Positions 34,202-43,576 are shown, counted from the stretch's first letter. The stretch is 64,000 nucleotides of DNA from Lentilactobacillus curieae (GCF_000785105.2 NZ_CP018906.1:1550001-1614000); one strand, 5' to 3'. Translations and numbers: made by a program. Notes: generated by a model not told the origin, from the letters alone.

Positions 34202-34952
34202 AAGTGAAGATTTTATCATCGGTCGTCACCCGGTAATTTCTGCTTTAAAGGGTGATAATCCCGTTAATAAGCTGTTTGTTCAAACTGGAATTAATGATGA
34301 TGAAAATGTTGTTGCTGAGATTTTTAAATTAGCACGGAAGAAAAAGTTAGTAATTTCTCAAGTTCCTAAGCAAAAGTTAGATTTACTGTCTGACCACCAA
34401 AATCATCAAGGGGTAGTCTTATCTGTGGCTGCTTTCAAATATGCGTCAATTGATGATTTGTTTGATCACTCAGAGAAGCTTGGTGTGGCACCATTCTTTG
34501 TGATTTTGGATAACATTGAGGATCCACATAACTTAGGCTCAATTATTCGAACCGCTGATGCAGCTGGAGTTACCGGGGTAATTATCCCTAAGCACCGTGC
34601 GGTCGGGTTAACTTCAACAGTTTCAAAGACTTCAGCTGGGGCAATTGAACGAGTACCGGTTGCTCGGGTAACTAATCTTTCTAGCACAATCAAAGAATTA
34701 AAGGATCGTGGTTTGTGGATTTTTGGTACTGATGTGAAGGGAACCGACTATCGTCGTTGGGACGCAAAGGGTGCTGTTGGCGTCATCATTGGTAACGAAG
34801 GTAAAGGGATTTCGCCTTTGGTTAAAAAGCAAGTTGATGAGATGCTAACTATTCCGATGGTTGGAGATATTCAAAGTTTAAATGCCAGCGTTGCGGCCAG
34901 TGTTTTAATATATCAAGGTTTCAACTCTCGGAACCCACTTGGCGGAAACTAG
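34188..34952 (+). CDS. rlmB: 23S rRNA 2'-O-methyltransferase RlmB, TrmH/SpoU family
   Basis: A 254-aa SPOUT methyltransferase. NIEDPHNLGSIIRTADAAG, IIGNEGKGIS and QSLNASVAASVLIYQG are the three SpoU motifs forming the knotted SAM site. An N-terminal substrate-binding domain covers about residues 1-80. GTG at 34188 (VAKTE) is favoured, overlapping mrnC by 14 bp; GTG 34173 would add five residues. The exact rRNA target is assigned by homology. Confidence 0.88.
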   Translation: MAKTESEDFIIGRHPVISALKGDNPVNKLFVQTGINDDENVVAEIFKLARKKKLVISQVPKQKLDLLSDHQNHQGVVLSVAAFKYASIDDLFDHSEKLGVAPFFVILDNIEDPHNLGSIIRTADAAGVTGVIIPKHRAVGLTSTVSKTSAGAIERVPVARVTNLSSTIKELKDRGLWIFGTDVKGTDYRRWDAKGAVGVIIGNEGKGISPLVKKQVDEMLTIPMVGDIQSLNASVAASVLIYQGFNSRNPLGGN

Positions 34953-34960
34953 GTGGTTCG

Positions 34961-35500
34961 ATGAAGGAAGAACTACTGATTGTTGATGCGTATAACATGA
35001 TTGGTAATTGGCCACACTTAACTAAGTTAAAACTAGCTGATCGACTAGAGGACGCTAGGGATGAGTTGTTGAGTGAGCTGGCTGAATATAAGAAGTACCA
35101 AGACGTCAACATGATTGTCGTGTTTGATGCAATGTACGTTCCTGGTAATGCAAAAAGTTTCGTCAATAAATACGACATGGAGATTGTTTGGACTAGTAAG
35201 GATCAAACTGCCGATAGTTATATCGAGGCCTTAGCAAGAAAGAAGCAAAACAGGTTTACTCAGGTAGTGGTTGCTACAAGCGACCAAGCTGAGCAGTGGA
35301 CAATTTTTGCGGCAGGAGCACTTAGAATACCTGCTAGAGAATTACTTGCAGACGTGAACAGAACCAAAAAAGATGTTGAAGTAGAAGCTAGGAAGATTAC
35401 GGATCAGGCACTAGTATCTAGACGTGGCAAGCTAAAGCCAGAGCAGTTGAGGGCATTAGAGCGTTTACGGGACAAGTTATCTAAGGATTCTCAGCAGTAA
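34961..35500 (+). CDS. yacP: NYN-domain ribonuclease YacP (Rae1 type)
   Basis: A 179-aa protein with a PIN-like NYN domain (LLIVDAYNMIGNW at the start, VVFDAMYVPG and VATSDQAEQW further on). The B. subtilis counterpart Rae1 cuts mRNA inside ribosomes. It starts 8 bp after rlmB and has the conserved place before the SigH-type gene. Confidence 0.9.
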   Translation: MKEELLIVDAYNMIGNWPHLTKLKLADRLEDARDELLSELAEYKKYQDVNMIVVFDAMYVPGNAKSFVNKYDMEIVWTSKDQTADSYIEALARKKQNRFTQVVVATSDQAEQWTIFAAGALRIPARELLADVNRTKKDVEVEARKITDQALVSRRGKLKPEQLRALERLRDKLSKDSQQ

Positions 35501-35627
35501 ATATTAAAATATTAATATTAATCAATTGGTATAGTTGGAATTTAACGTTTTAAACTAAGGTTCGCTTGTTGAATGATTTCTCCTTTTGTAATGTATATTT
35601 GTAAATTACGAAAGGGAGAAATTTGAA

Positions 35628-36176
35628 ATGAATAGCATAAATGAGCAACAAAAAGTAATTGTTGCCCTTAATGGTGATGATGTTGCGTTCGAGGAAATTT
35701 TTGTTAAGTACTATCCAGTTGTTAGAAAGGTTAGAAATAACTTTTTCGTTTCTGGAATGGATAAGGATGATTGGGATCAAGAAGCAAGAATTATCCTTTA
35801 TCGTTCGATGCAAAAATTTAATCCTAGTTTACGGGTCAGCTTTGGTAGTTTCTATAGTAGGTCATTAAGAAATCGCGCAATTGATTTAGTTCGCCAAACC
35901 AATGCTCAAAAGCGTGTTCCAGAAGGCCACCTGACATCGATTGACGTGAATGAGGCATACTACTGTGACACTGTGGAGGACGAAGCATCTGCTTGCCCAG
36001 AAAGAACGATGATTTACTTAGAAAAGTTTAAGTGGATTTTGGACGGCTGCTCTTCGATGGAGAGGGATGCATTCCTGAGAATGATGTCTACTCCAAACGA
36101 AGATTTAAATTTAACTAGTGAACGTGCCATGATCAATGCGTTTGAGCGATGCCGTAGAAAATTTAAAAATGACTAA
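35628..36176 (+). CDS. SigH-like RNA polymerase sigma factor
   Basis: A 182-aa sigma-70-family protein in the syntenic position of sigH (yacP-sigH-rpmG-secE-nusG). Region 2 is recognisable (FVKYYPVVRKVRNNFF, DDWDQEARIILYRSMQKF). Region 4 is divergent and short (SSMERDAFLRMM, NAFERCRRKF). SigH/ComX-type factors in lactobacilli control competence genes. It has its own strong GAAAGGGAGAA site. Function as a competence sigma factor is inferred from position. Confidence 0.8.
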   Translation: MNSINEQQKVIVALNGDDVAFEEIFVKYYPVVRKVRNNFFVSGMDKDDWDQEARIILYRSMQKFNPSLRVSFGSFYSRSLRNRAIDLVRQTNAQKRVPEGHLTSIDVNEAYYCDTVEDEASACPERTMIYLEKFKWILDGCSSMERDAFLRMMSTPNEDLNLTSERAMINAFERCRRKFKND

Positions 36177-36232
36177 ATTGACGTGATTGTGATACAATGC
36201 TATGATTGTTTTGCTTGTTAGGAGGTGCCAAG

Positions 36233-36382
36233 ATGGCACAAAGAAAGGCTGCTCTAGCTTGTTCAGTTTGTGGTTCACGGAACTATACAATTCCTGTAAA
36301 TCCTAATAGAACAGAGCGACTCGAGCTAAATAAGTTCTGCAAACATTGCGGAAAGTATACACTTCATAAAGAAACTCGTTAA
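36233..36382 (+). CDS. rpmG: 50S ribosomal protein L33
   Basis: A 49-aa protein with two CxxC pairs (CSVCGSRNY and CKHCGKY), so the zinc-binding (C+) form of L33. TTAGGAGG precedes the ATG. It lies between the sigma factor and secE as in other Bacilli. Confidence 0.95.
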   Translation: MAQRKAALACSVCGSRNYTIPVNPNRTERLELNKFCKHCGKYTLHKETR

Positions 36383-36414
36383 TTAAAATGATGATTAAGT
36401 AGGGAGATTTGAAC

Positions 36415-36591
36415 TTGAAATTAGGAAAATTCTTTAAATCAGTTGTTACCGAAATGAAAATGGTTACCTGGCCAAATGCCAAGCAAACTAAAACAGATAC
36501 AAGCACAGTTATCGGCACAGCTATTTTGATGGCAATTTTTCTAGGAATCGTAGACTGGTTAGTACAATACGGTTTACAATTTTTAGCCTAG
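36415..36591 (+). CDS. secE: Preprotein translocase subunit SecE
   Basis: A 58-aa protein with the SecE motif EMKMVTWPNAKQT and a single C-terminal transmembrane helix. TTG 36415 is chosen over TTG 36409 because AGGGAG (36401-36406) is then 8 nt away. It is followed by a weak hairpin and nusG. Confidence 0.93.
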   Translation: MKLGKFFKSVVTEMKMVTWPNAKQTKTDTSTVIGTAILMAIFLGIVDWLVQYGLQFLA

Positions 36592-36633
36592 TAAATGTCG
36601 CATTATTAACAAATATTTGATATTATGTTTCTG

Positions 36634-36661
36634 AGGCCTGGATTAAGTTCAGGTTTTTTTG
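36634..36661 (+). terminator. Short hairpin with T-run between secE and nusG
   Basis: CCTG-GATTAAGTT-CAGG followed by seven T. The stem is short, so it is probably an attenuator or partial terminator. Confidence 0.5.
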
Positions 36662-36704
36662 TTTGGAAAGAATTTAAGTGAGTTATTAAAAGGAGATTAG
36701 CACA

Positions 36705-37253
36705 TTGGTTGAATCCGTTGAAAAAAAGTGGTACGTCTTACATACGTATTCTGGGTACGAAAATAAAGTTAAAATGAATCTTGATAGTCGTAAAGAATCA
36801 ATGAATATGGAAGATTTTATCTTCCGTGTTGTTGTTCCAGAGACTGAAGAGCATGAAGTTAAAGATGGAAAAGACAAAGTTAAAATGGATAAAACATTCC
36901 CTGGTTATGTTCTTGTTGAAATGGTCATGACTGATCAAGCTTGGTACATTGTGCGGAATACTCCCGGAGTTACTGGATTTGTCGGGTCTCATGGGCAAGG
37001 TAGTAAACCAACACCACTCTTGGATGATGAAGTTAGCCTAGTGCTTAAACGCCTTGGTATGAGTACTCGTCATGAAGAATTAGACGTCAATGTTGGTGAT
37101 ACAGTTAAGATCGTTGACGGTGCCTTCACTGGATTAGATGGTAAGGTTACTGAAATTGATAATGAAAAGATGAGATTAAAGGTAAATATCGATATGTTCG
37201 GTCGTGAAACTAGTACTGAACTAGAATTTAATCAGGTAGATACCGAAATTTAA
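36705..37253 (+). CDS. nusG: Transcription termination/antitermination factor NusG
   Basis: A 182-aa protein with the NGN domain (KKWYVLHTYSGYENKVK, FPGYVLVEM, GVTGFVG) and a C-terminal KOW domain (GDTVKIVDGAFTGLDGKV). TTG start, AAGGAG upstream. Confidence 0.96.
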   Translation: MVESVEKKWYVLHTYSGYENKVKMNLDSRKESMNMEDFIFRVVVPETEEHEVKDGKDKVKMDKTFPGYVLVEMVMTDQAWYIVRNTPGVTGFVGSHGQGSKPTPLLDDEVSLVLKRLGMSTRHEELDVNVGDTVKIVDGAFTGLDGKVTEIDNEKMRLKVNIDMFGRETSTELEFNQVDTEI

Positions 37254-37269
37254 ACCATCAGGTGATATT

Positions 37270-38124
37270 ATGGGACAGGTTCTGTGGGTTGCTTTGATTA
37301 TTCTAATTCTCATTGTGCTAGCTTTTGCGAGCCGATGGTATTTTAAAGCTGGTCAAACATTACTTTCCGGTCAAGATGTAATTGCATCTCATAGAGATGA
37401 CGTGCCAACAATCTTCATTCCCGGCTTCTTAGGGAACCGCTTTTCGTTTGGCCGTTTAATGGCCCGTTTGGTTCGCAACGTTAACGCAAATAAGTCACTG
37501 GTAGCTACCATCAAACCAAATGGTAATATCAAACTTGTGGGTAATATTGCAAATTACCGTCCGTTGGTTCAAGTCTTGTTTTCCAATAAATCTGTTAGGG
37601 TTCAAGGCCAGGTTGCCGGGGTCATCAAATTAATCAAATTGCTTAATCGTGATTATGGTATTAGTGAAGTTAACCTTGTGGGGCACTCTATGGGATCGAT
37701 TTCCGTTATGTGGCTTGCAGCAAATCTTTTGCAGCAAACAGGTGTCGAGGTCAACCGGGTGGTTACAATTGCGGGACCATTTAATGATATCGAGGTTGCT
37801 ACCAACGCATACGGAATTGAGAAGACAGTTCTTACTAATGATGGACCAGAAAAAAAGAGTCGTGTCTACCGAATTCTGTCTCAAAATATCAAAAAATTAC
37901 CCACCAACGTTCAAGTTTTGAATATCGGTGGTGTGTCAGATCTGAGTAACAATAGTGATGGTTCAGTTTCGGTGAATAGTGTCCGCTCTCTCCGATTCAT
38001 AATGAAGCGGATTTCTCAGCAATATCAAGAGCTAATTGTGAGGGGAAAGGGTTCTGGACATAGTGAGCTGCATGAGAATCGACAGGTAGATAAGTCTATT
38101 GAAGTTTTTCTATGGAAAAACTAG
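37270..38124 (+). CDS. Membrane-anchored alpha/beta hydrolase (DUF915 type)
   Basis: A 284-aa protein with one N-terminal membrane segment (about residues 3-22) and an alpha/beta-hydrolase domain. The nucleophile elbow is GHSMGSISVMW, IFIPGFLGNRFSFGRL forms the oxyanion-hole region, and GSGHSELHEN holds the catalytic His. These are the features of DUF915 hydrolases, a common lactobacillus family of unknown substrate. It lies 17 bp after nusG and before the rplK promoter, an uncommon insertion in this cluster. Confidence 0.8.
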   Translation: MGQVLWVALIILILIVLAFASRWYFKAGQTLLSGQDVIASHRDDVPTIFIPGFLGNRFSFGRLMARLVRNVNANKSLVATIKPNGNIKLVGNIANYRPLVQVLFSNKSVRVQGQVAGVIKLIKLLNRDYGISEVNLVGHSMGSISVMWLAANLLQQTGVEVNRVVTIAGPFNDIEVATNAYGIEKTVLTNDGPEKKSRVYRILSQNIKKLPTNVQVLNIGGVSDLSNNSDGSVSVNSVRSLRFIMKRISQQYQELIVRGKGSGHSELHENRQVDKSIEVFLWKN

Positions 38125-38131
38125 AAACCTA

Positions 38132-38160
38132 TTGTCGTCACTTTGGATTTGTTGTATACT
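38132..38160 (+). promoter_or_regulatory. Promoter of rplK-rplA
   Basis: TTGTCG (38132-38137), 17 bp, TATACT (38155-38160). Confidence 0.8.
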
Positions 38161-38188
38161 ATCAAAGTATGTTTGTGCATACGAACAA

Positions 38189-38222
38189 GTGGGAGGAGAA
38201 ATCTACATCTCCATTAACCACA
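38189..38222 (+). promoter_or_regulatory. L1-like binding site in the rplK leader
   Basis: GTGGGAGG and AACCACA flank a small stem (GGAGA/TCTCC) in the untranslated leader. A matching element lies before rplA (38727-38753). The pattern fits autogenous control by ribosomal protein L1. Confidence 0.5.
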
Positions 38223-38247
38223 CACGGACTTAAGGAGGTTATGTCTC

Positions 38248-38673
38248 GTGGCAAAGAAAGTAGCAAACGTTGTTAAGTTGCAAATTCCTGCGGGCAAAGC
38301 AACACCCGCTCCTCCTGTTGGACCTGCGTTAGGACAAGCAGGTATCAACATCATGGGCTTTACAAAGGAATTTAATGCAAGAACTGCTGATCAAGCAGGA
38401 ATGATTATTCCAGTTGTAATTACTGTGTACGAAGATCGTTCATTCGACTTCATCACAAAGACTCCACCTGCTGCTGTTTTACTCAAGAAAGCTGCTGGTG
38501 TTCAAAAGGGTTCCGGCGAACCAAATGTTAACAAGGTTGCTAGTGTAACTAAAGACCAAGTTAAAGAAATTGCCGAAACTAAAATGCAAGACCTAAACGC
38601 AGCTGACGTCGAAGCAGCAATGCGAATCATCGAAGGTACTGCTCGTAGTATGGGATTCACTGTCGAAGGATAG
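38248..38673 (+). CDS. rplK: 50S ribosomal protein L11
   Basis: A 141-aa protein of standard length. The N-terminal [19 protein letters not shown] with the Pro-rich factor-binding switch and the C-terminal rRNA-binding [12 protein letters not shown] are diagnostic. It forms an operon with rplA. Confidence 0.97.
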   Translation: MAKKVANVVKLQIPAGKATPAPPVGPALGQAGINIMGFTKEFNARTADQAGMIIPVVITVYEDRSFDFITKTPPAAVLLKKAAGVQKGSGEPNVNKVASVTKDQVKEIAETKMQDLNAADVEAAMRIIEGTARSMGFTVEG

Positions 38674-38726
38674 TCTATTTCATCATTAAGAGGATTATTT
38701 TCAATGATGCGTTGCTTGCGCGTCGC

Positions 38727-38753
38727 GTGGGAGGTTAATCCGTTATAACCACA
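38727..38753 (+). promoter_or_regulatory. L1-like binding site upstream of rplA
   Basis: GTGGGAGG ... AACCACA repeats the element of the rplK leader, 20 bp before the rplA start. Confidence 0.5.
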
Positions 38754-38773
38754 AAGCTAGGAGGAAAACACAC

Positions 38774-39466
38774 ATGGCTCGTAATAGAGGTAAAAACTAT
38801 AAAGCAGCTTTAGAACAAGTCGACTCAGAAAAGGCTTATTCAGTTGATGAGGCTGTTGAATTAGTAAAGAAAATTGATTTCGCAAAATTTGATGCAACTG
38901 TTGAAGTTGTATTCAATCTAAACGTTGATACAAAACAAGCTGATCAACAATTACGTGGTGCCGTTGTTTTACCAAACGGAACTGGTAAAGATCAAACTGT
39001 TGTTGTATTTGCAAAGGGTGACAAGGCTAAAGAAGCCGAAGCAGCCGGTGCAGACTTTGTTGGTGAAACTGACTTAGTTGAAAAGATTCAAGACGGATGG
39101 TTAGACTTTGATGTTGCCATCGCTACTCCAGACATGATGGCCCAAGTTGGTCGTCTTGGACGTGTTCTTGGACCTAAAGGTTTAATGCCTAACCCTAAGA
39201 CTGGTACAGTTACTATGGATGTTGCTAAAGCTGTTGAGGAATCAAAAGCTGGTAAGGTAACTTATAGAACTGACCGTGACGGTAACGTTGCAGTTCCAGT
39301 TGGTAAGGTATCATTTGATGCAGACAAACTTATTGGTAACATTAAGACCATCGAAGAAGTTGTTGTACGTGCTCGTCCAGCATCTGTTCGTGGTACTTAC
39401 GTAACCAACGTTTCTGTTTCATCAACATTTGGCCCTGGTGTCAAAGTTGATATTGAATCATTCTAA
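38774..39466 (+). CDS. rplA: 50S ribosomal protein L1
   Basis: A 230-aa protein of usual length with [13 protein letters not shown] at the start and the signature [19 protein letters not shown]1 binds 23S rRNA and often represses its own operon, which fits the two leader sites. Confidence 0.97.
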   Translation: MARNRGKNYKAALEQVDSEKAYSVDEAVELVKKIDFAKFDATVEVVFNLNVDTKQADQQLRGAVVLPNGTGKDQTVVVFAKGDKAKEAEAAGADFVGETDLVEKIQDGWLDFDVAIATPDMMAQVGRLGRVLGPKGLMPNPKTGTVTMDVAKAVEESKAGKVTYRTDRDGNVAVPVGKVSFDADKLIGNIKTIEEVVVRARPASVRGTYVTNVSVSSTFGPGVKVDIESF

Positions 39467-39489
39467 AGATATTTAATTAAAATCCCTAT

Positions 39490-39518
39490 TTGACGACTGT
39501 CGTCGCCTATGGTATATT
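39490..39518 (+). promoter_or_regulatory. Promoter of rplJ-rplL
   Basis: TTGACG (39490-39495), a 17-bp spacer and TATATT (39513-39518). Confidence 0.85.
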
Positions 39519-39534
39519 ACTATTTGTCGTAAAT

Positions 39535-39628
39535 ATACGCGCCTAAGACTCAGGTGGCATTTTGCCTTAATATCCTGCCGAGGAATAATCTTTTTCCTAT
39601 GTCTAGGTGGGCATAGGGATTTTTTTTA
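39535..39628 (+). ncRNA. L10 leader (autoregulatory mRNA structure)
   Basis: The leader contains CCTAAGACTCAGGTGGC and TAATATCCTGCCGAGG, the conserved core of the L10(L12)4 binding structure. It is followed by a hairpin with arms CCTATGTC and GGCATAGG and eight T (39596-39627), which can act as attenuator. Excess L10-L12 complex is known to bind such leaders and stop expression. Confidence 0.8.
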
Positions 39629-39662
39629 AAGTCCCGACCAAATAAACTGGGAGGTGAAATTC

Positions 39663-40175
39663 GTGAGTGAACAAACTATTGCTGTTAAAGCAAAACAAGT
39701 TGAAGAAATTGTTGAAAATATGAACAATGCATCTTCAATGGTAGTTGTTGACTACCGTGGTTTAACTGTTGAAGAAGTAACTGATTTGCGTAAGCAATTA
39801 CGTGAAAGCGGCGTTAAGATGAGCGTTCTTAAGAACAAGTTATTACAACGTGCTGCTGAACAAGCAGGCTTGGAAGACTTGAAGGATGTATTCTCTGGCC
39901 CTACAGCTGTTGCTTTTGCATCAGACGATGCTGTTGCTGGTCCTAAGATCATGCACAACTTCGCAAAAGACCATGATGCCCTTGAAATTAAGGGTGGTGT
40001 AATTGACGGTAAGGTTGCTTCAATTGATCAAATCAATCAATTTGCTACATTACCTAGTCGTGAAGAATTGTTGGCTACTCTTGCTAACATCCTTCAAGCA
40101 CCAGTTAGAAACGTTGCATACGCTGTTAAAGCTGTTGCAGATAGCAAGGATTCAGATGACGGCGATGCCGCATAA
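39663..40175 (+). CDS. rplJ: 50S ribosomal protein L10
   Basis: A 170-aa protein anchoring L7/L12 dimers on the ribosome. MVVVDYRGLTVEEVTDLRKQL and LKNKLLQRAAE are the L10 N-terminal signatures. GTG 39663 is chosen because GGGAGG (39649-39654) lies 8 nt upstream; GTG 39654 overlaps that site. Confidence 0.95.
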   Translation: MSEQTIAVKAKQVEEIVENMNNASSMVVVDYRGLTVEEVTDLRKQLRESGVKMSVLKNKLLQRAAEQAGLEDLKDVFSGPTAVAFASDDAVAGPKIMHNFAKDHDALEIKGGVIDGKVASIDQINQFATLPSREELLATLANILQAPVRNVAYAVKAVADSKDSDDGDAA

Positions 40176-40217
40176 ACTTAAAATACTTACTTTAGAAGTA
40201 TAATGGAGGAAAATATA

Positions 40218-40583
40218 ATGGCTTTCGATAAAGACAATATTATTGAACAAATTAAAGATGCTTCAATTACTGACTTAAACGACTTAGTTTCAGCAATTGA
40301 AGAAGAATTTGGTGTTTCTGCAGCTGCTCCAGTTGCTGCTGCAGGTGCTGCTGGTGGAGACGCTGGTGCAAAGGATTCATACGACGTTGAGTTGACTGAA
40401 TCAGGTGACCAAAAAGTTAAAGCAATCAAGGTTGTTCGTGAAATCACTGGCCTTGGTTTGAAGGACGCTAAGGGTCTTGTTGATGGTGTTCCATCAGTTA
40501 TCAAGGAAGGCCTTTCAGAAGACGAAGCTAACGACATCAAGGCTAAGCTTGAAGAAGTTGGTGGAGTTGTAACTCTTAAGTAG
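40218..40583 (+). CDS. rplL: 50S ribosomal protein L7/L12
   Basis: A 121-aa protein with an N-terminal dimerisation region, an Ala/Gly hinge ([15 protein letters not shown]) and a C-terminal factor-binding domain ([20 protein letters not shown]). ATG 40218 follows GGAGGA; an earlier in-frame ATG overlaps that site. Confidence 0.97.
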   Translation: MAFDKDNIIEQIKDASITDLNDLVSAIEEEFGVSAAAPVAAAGAAGGDAGAKDSYDVELTESGDQKVKAIKVVREITGLGLKDAKGLVDGVPSVIKEGLSEDEANDIKAKLEEVGGVVTLK

Positions 40584-40610
40584 TCTCACTACTTTTCAGT
40601 TATCAAAATG

Positions 40611-40644
40611 GGATTATATCGCTTGTCGATATAATCCTTTTTTT
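40611..40644 (+). terminator. Terminator after rplL
   Basis: GGATTATATCG pairs with CGATATAATCC around a short loop, then seven T. Confidence 0.9.
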
Positions 40645-40730
40645 GTACATAAATCCTTAGAACGTTATGATTTGTCAGTAACATTTTTTATTGGCATAAT
40701 TAGGTTAATATGAGGACACGGGGGCAAAAA

Positions 40731-43313
40731 ATGCTAAAAAAGATTTGGTCATTTATAGATAAAAGAATGACACTGTTCAAAATTATCTTTGTATTTTCGG
40801 TATTGATTTTTGTGATTAGGGAATCTGCAAAGGTTTTTCGCGAAGTTAGTGGCAATCAATTGAGAGAGGTTGTTTCCCAACAATCTCAAGGCGCAATTCT
40901 TGCGATGTTGGTAGTTGGATTTATTTCAATATTACCGATGATGATTTACGATTTTTCGATTGTCAGATTTCTGCCTGGCACTTTTTCTAAATCGTATGTC
41001 ATTAAAAGTGGTTGGGTCGTCAACACATTCACTAATTTGTTAGGATTTGGCGGCCTTTTAGGTGCTAGTTTACGAGCCCATTTCTACGGTAAAAATGCCA
41101 CGAGAAAACAGGTAGTTTACGCAATTTCAAAGGTTGCTTTATTTTTAGTCTCTGGGTTATCGCTACTTTGTTTCGTTGCATTAGTTTTAGTCTTTGGCTT
41201 TGGAATTGGAAGTCAATTCACTCATTACTGGATTTGGATGGCTGCTGGAGCAGTTTACTTTCCCGCTATGTTTATATTTACACGGTATAATCAGTCATCA
41301 TTTTTTGATGATCTAACGATTAAAGAAGAGGCCACAATGACCATCGGATCCTTTTTAGAGTGGGGCAGTGCGCTTGGATTCTTCCTTTTTGTTGGATATA
41401 TGATGGGAATTGATGCGAGGTTTGCCGCAATCATTCCAATTTTTGTCGTTGCCAATGTTGCAGGAGTTATTTCCATGATTCCCGGTGGTTTGGGATCGTT
41501 TGATGTGTTTATGGTAATTGGCCTTGGGTTTGTTGGTGTCGGTAAAAGCGATGCAATTGTTTGGATTCTGATGTACCGACTGTTTTATTACCTGCTGCCT
41601 TTCTTAGTTGGGGTAATCTTATTTATTCATGATACTGGAAGCAAAATTAATCAGTATCTTGATGGTCTACCTAAGATTATTATTCAAAGAACCGCCCAAA
41701 TTTTACTAACAGCATTTATGTATTTCTCAGGAATTATGATGCTGTTGTTTGCAACGATTCCAGATGTTGTTGCTGAGAACAAATTCTATTTAAAACTATT
41801 TCCGTATACGATCCTGTTTTTAAGCCATGTGCTTAACATAATTGTGGCCTTTTTACTAATTGGATTAGCAAGTGGATTGTGGTCACGGACTAAACGAGCA
41901 TTTGTGCCAACGGTGATAGTATTATTGATATCAATTGTTAATACGTTACTAAATGAAGCATTCACTTGGAGAATGATAGCAGTGTTTGTGGTGATTTTGG
42001 TGTTATTGATGCTCTCCAAAGGGGTTCTTTATCGCGATCGAATGGCAAATTCTTGGGGGAAACTTGCATTTAACGGTTCCATATACTTCATCACGTTTTT
42101 AGCATATGCGCTTTTAGGAATTGCTACTCATCAGAACCGGCTTCATTTTGATAAAGCTTACTTATTCCCATCTGAGGCAGCCTGGCTAATTGGCTTTATT
42201 GGCTTGCTAGTGGCAATGTTTGTGTTGATTGGAATTAATGCCTATCTAACTGGTAAAAAGCCAGCGTGGTTCAATTTGCCCTTTGATGGGCCAAGAATTC
42301 AAAGATTGATTGATCAGTATGGTGGTAACGAGGTAAGTCAACTAGCGTTCTTGAAGGATAAAACAATTTTTTACTATCAAGAGGGCGGAGTTGACCAAGT
42401 TTTCTTCATGTTTAGACAGGTTGCTGATAAATTAGTTATCATGGGTGAACCAGTTGGAAACCCAGAAAAGTTCAGCGCAGCCATTGACTACTTTATGGAG
42501 CAGGCGGATCAGCAGGGATATCGGTTGGTATTCTACGAAATCAACGAAGATATGACCATGATGCTTCATGAGAAGGGGTTTGACTTTATCAAAACAGGTG
42601 AGACTGGTTTGGTTGATGTCCAAAACTTTACTTTGGCTGGAAAACGCCACCGTGGTGAACGGGCGTTAATGAATAAATTTGAGCGAGAAAATTACAGCTT
42701 TGAAATTCTTAAGCCTCCATTTGATCATGAATTTATTGAAACTTTAAGGTCAATCTCTAATGAGTGGTTAGACGGGAAAGAGGAGAAGGGATTCTCCTTG
42801 GGATTTTTCGATGAGTACTATTTGAACCAAGCACCAATTGCGGTAATGAAGAATCCAGAAGGAAAAATCGTTGCCTTTGCCAATATAATGACTAGTGGCA
42901 ATGATGAAGTTACTTCAATAGATTTGATGCGATCGAGTGAGAAAGCTCCGTCAGGAATTATGGATGGAATATTCGTTAATTTGTACAATCAGGCAAAGGA
43001 TGATGGGTTCCAGTATTTCGATCTCGGAATGTCTCCGCTATCGAATGTTGGGACTTCAAGGTTTAGTTTTATGGAAGAGCGAATTGTCCACATCATCTAT
43101 GAGTATGGTGCAAGATTTTACAGTTTTGAAGGACTACGTTCCTACAAAGATAAATATGTAGACAAGTGGACGCCAAAGTACATTTCGTATTTTAAAGGTT
43201 CATCACTGGCATTAGCTACGATGCAGGTATTCACAATAGTTAACCGCAGGGTCGACGAAAAGAGAAGACGACCACGATTTATCAAGTTTTTACCTTTCAT
43301 CGATGAAAAATAA
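40731..43313 (+). CDS. mprF: Phosphatidylglycerol lysyltransferase/flippase MprF
   Basis: An 860-aa two-part protein. The N-terminal part (about residues 1-510) has some 14 transmembrane helices forming the flippase. The C-terminal part (about 520-850) is the cytosolic aminoacyl-phosphatidylglycerol synthase domain (KTIFYYQEGGVDQVFFMFRQ, SNEWLDGKEEKGFSLGFF, FDLGMSPLSNVG). It lowers the net negative surface charge and so raises resistance to cationic peptides. ATG 40731 is preferred because GGGGG lies 6 nt upstream. Confidence 0.93.
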   Translation: MLKKIWSFIDKRMTLFKIIFVFSVLIFVIRESAKVFREVSGNQLREVVSQQSQGAILAMLVVGFISILPMMIYDFSIVRFLPGTFSKSYVIKSGWVVNTFTNLLGFGGLLGASLRAHFYGKNATRKQVVYAISKVALFLVSGLSLLCFVALVLVFGFGIGSQFTHYWIWMAAGAVYFPAMFIFTRYNQSSFFDDLTIKEEATMTIGSFLEWGSALGFFLFVGYMMGIDARFAAIIPIFVVANVAGVISMIPGGLGSFDVFMVIGLGFVGVGKSDAIVWILMYRLFYYLLPFLVGVILFIHDTGSKINQYLDGLPKIIIQRTAQILLTAFMYFSGIMMLLFATIPDVVAENKFYLKLFPYTILFLSHVLNIIVAFLLIGLASGLWSRTKRAFVPTVIVLLISIVNTLLNEAFTWRMIAVFVVILVLLMLSKGVLYRDRMANSWGKLAFNGSIYFITFLAYALLGIATHQNRLHFDKAYLFPSEAAWLIGFIGLLVAMFVLIGINAYLTGKKPAWFNLPFDGPRIQRLIDQYGGNEVSQLAFLKDKTIFYYQEGGVDQVFFMFRQVADKLVIMGEPVGNPEKFSAAIDYFMEQADQQGYRLVFYEINEDMTMMLHEKGFDFIKTGETGLVDVQNFTLAGKRHRGERALMNKFERENYSFEILKPPFDHEFIETLRSISNEWLDGKEEKGFSLGFFDEYYLNQAPIAVMKNPEGKIVAFANIMTSGNDEVTSIDLMRSSEKAPSGIMDGIFVNLYNQAKDDGFQYFDLGMSPLSNVGTSRFSFMEERIVHIIYEYGARFYSFEGLRSYKDKYVDKWTPKYISYFKGSSLALATMQVFTIVNRRVDEKRRRPRFIKFLPFIDEK

Positions 43314-43322
43314 GCAATTAAA

Positions 43323-43357
43323 AAACAGAACTCATTTTCATGAGTTCTGTTTTTTTG
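43323..43357 (+). terminator. Terminator after mprF
   Basis: AACAGAACTCA pairs with TGAGTTCTGTT, then a T-run. Confidence 0.88.
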
Positions 43358-43504
43358 TTTTTAGTTTTACTAACTTTTTACCAACTCTCTACTAACAATT
43401 ATCGAATCGGGTTTGTTCAGACGTTCACTAAATGAAATTGCTTACATTACCTAAGAAAGGGCGTTTGTACAAGAAACCGTTTTTTGATAATTTGCGTTGA
43501 ATGA

Positions 43505-43560
43505 TTGACAAGCATGATAAAAAAGAGTAAGTTTTAGTTAGTAAAATTTAGTAAAAAACG
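43505..43560 (+). promoter_or_regulatory. Candidate promoter/operator region of the gal genes
   Basis: A perfect TTGACA (43505-43510) has only a weak -10 (TAAGTT, 43528-43533). The direct repeats TTAGTAAAA that follow resemble GalR/LacI-type half-sites. The rest of 43358-43504 shows no gene. Confidence 0.4.
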
Positions 43561-43576
43561 TAAAGGGATGAAAACA

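Noticed and set aside
40731-43313. mprF as an island-linked bacteriocin resistance gene
   Set aside because: It is 23 kb away among core genes with its own terminators; a general defence role is enough.
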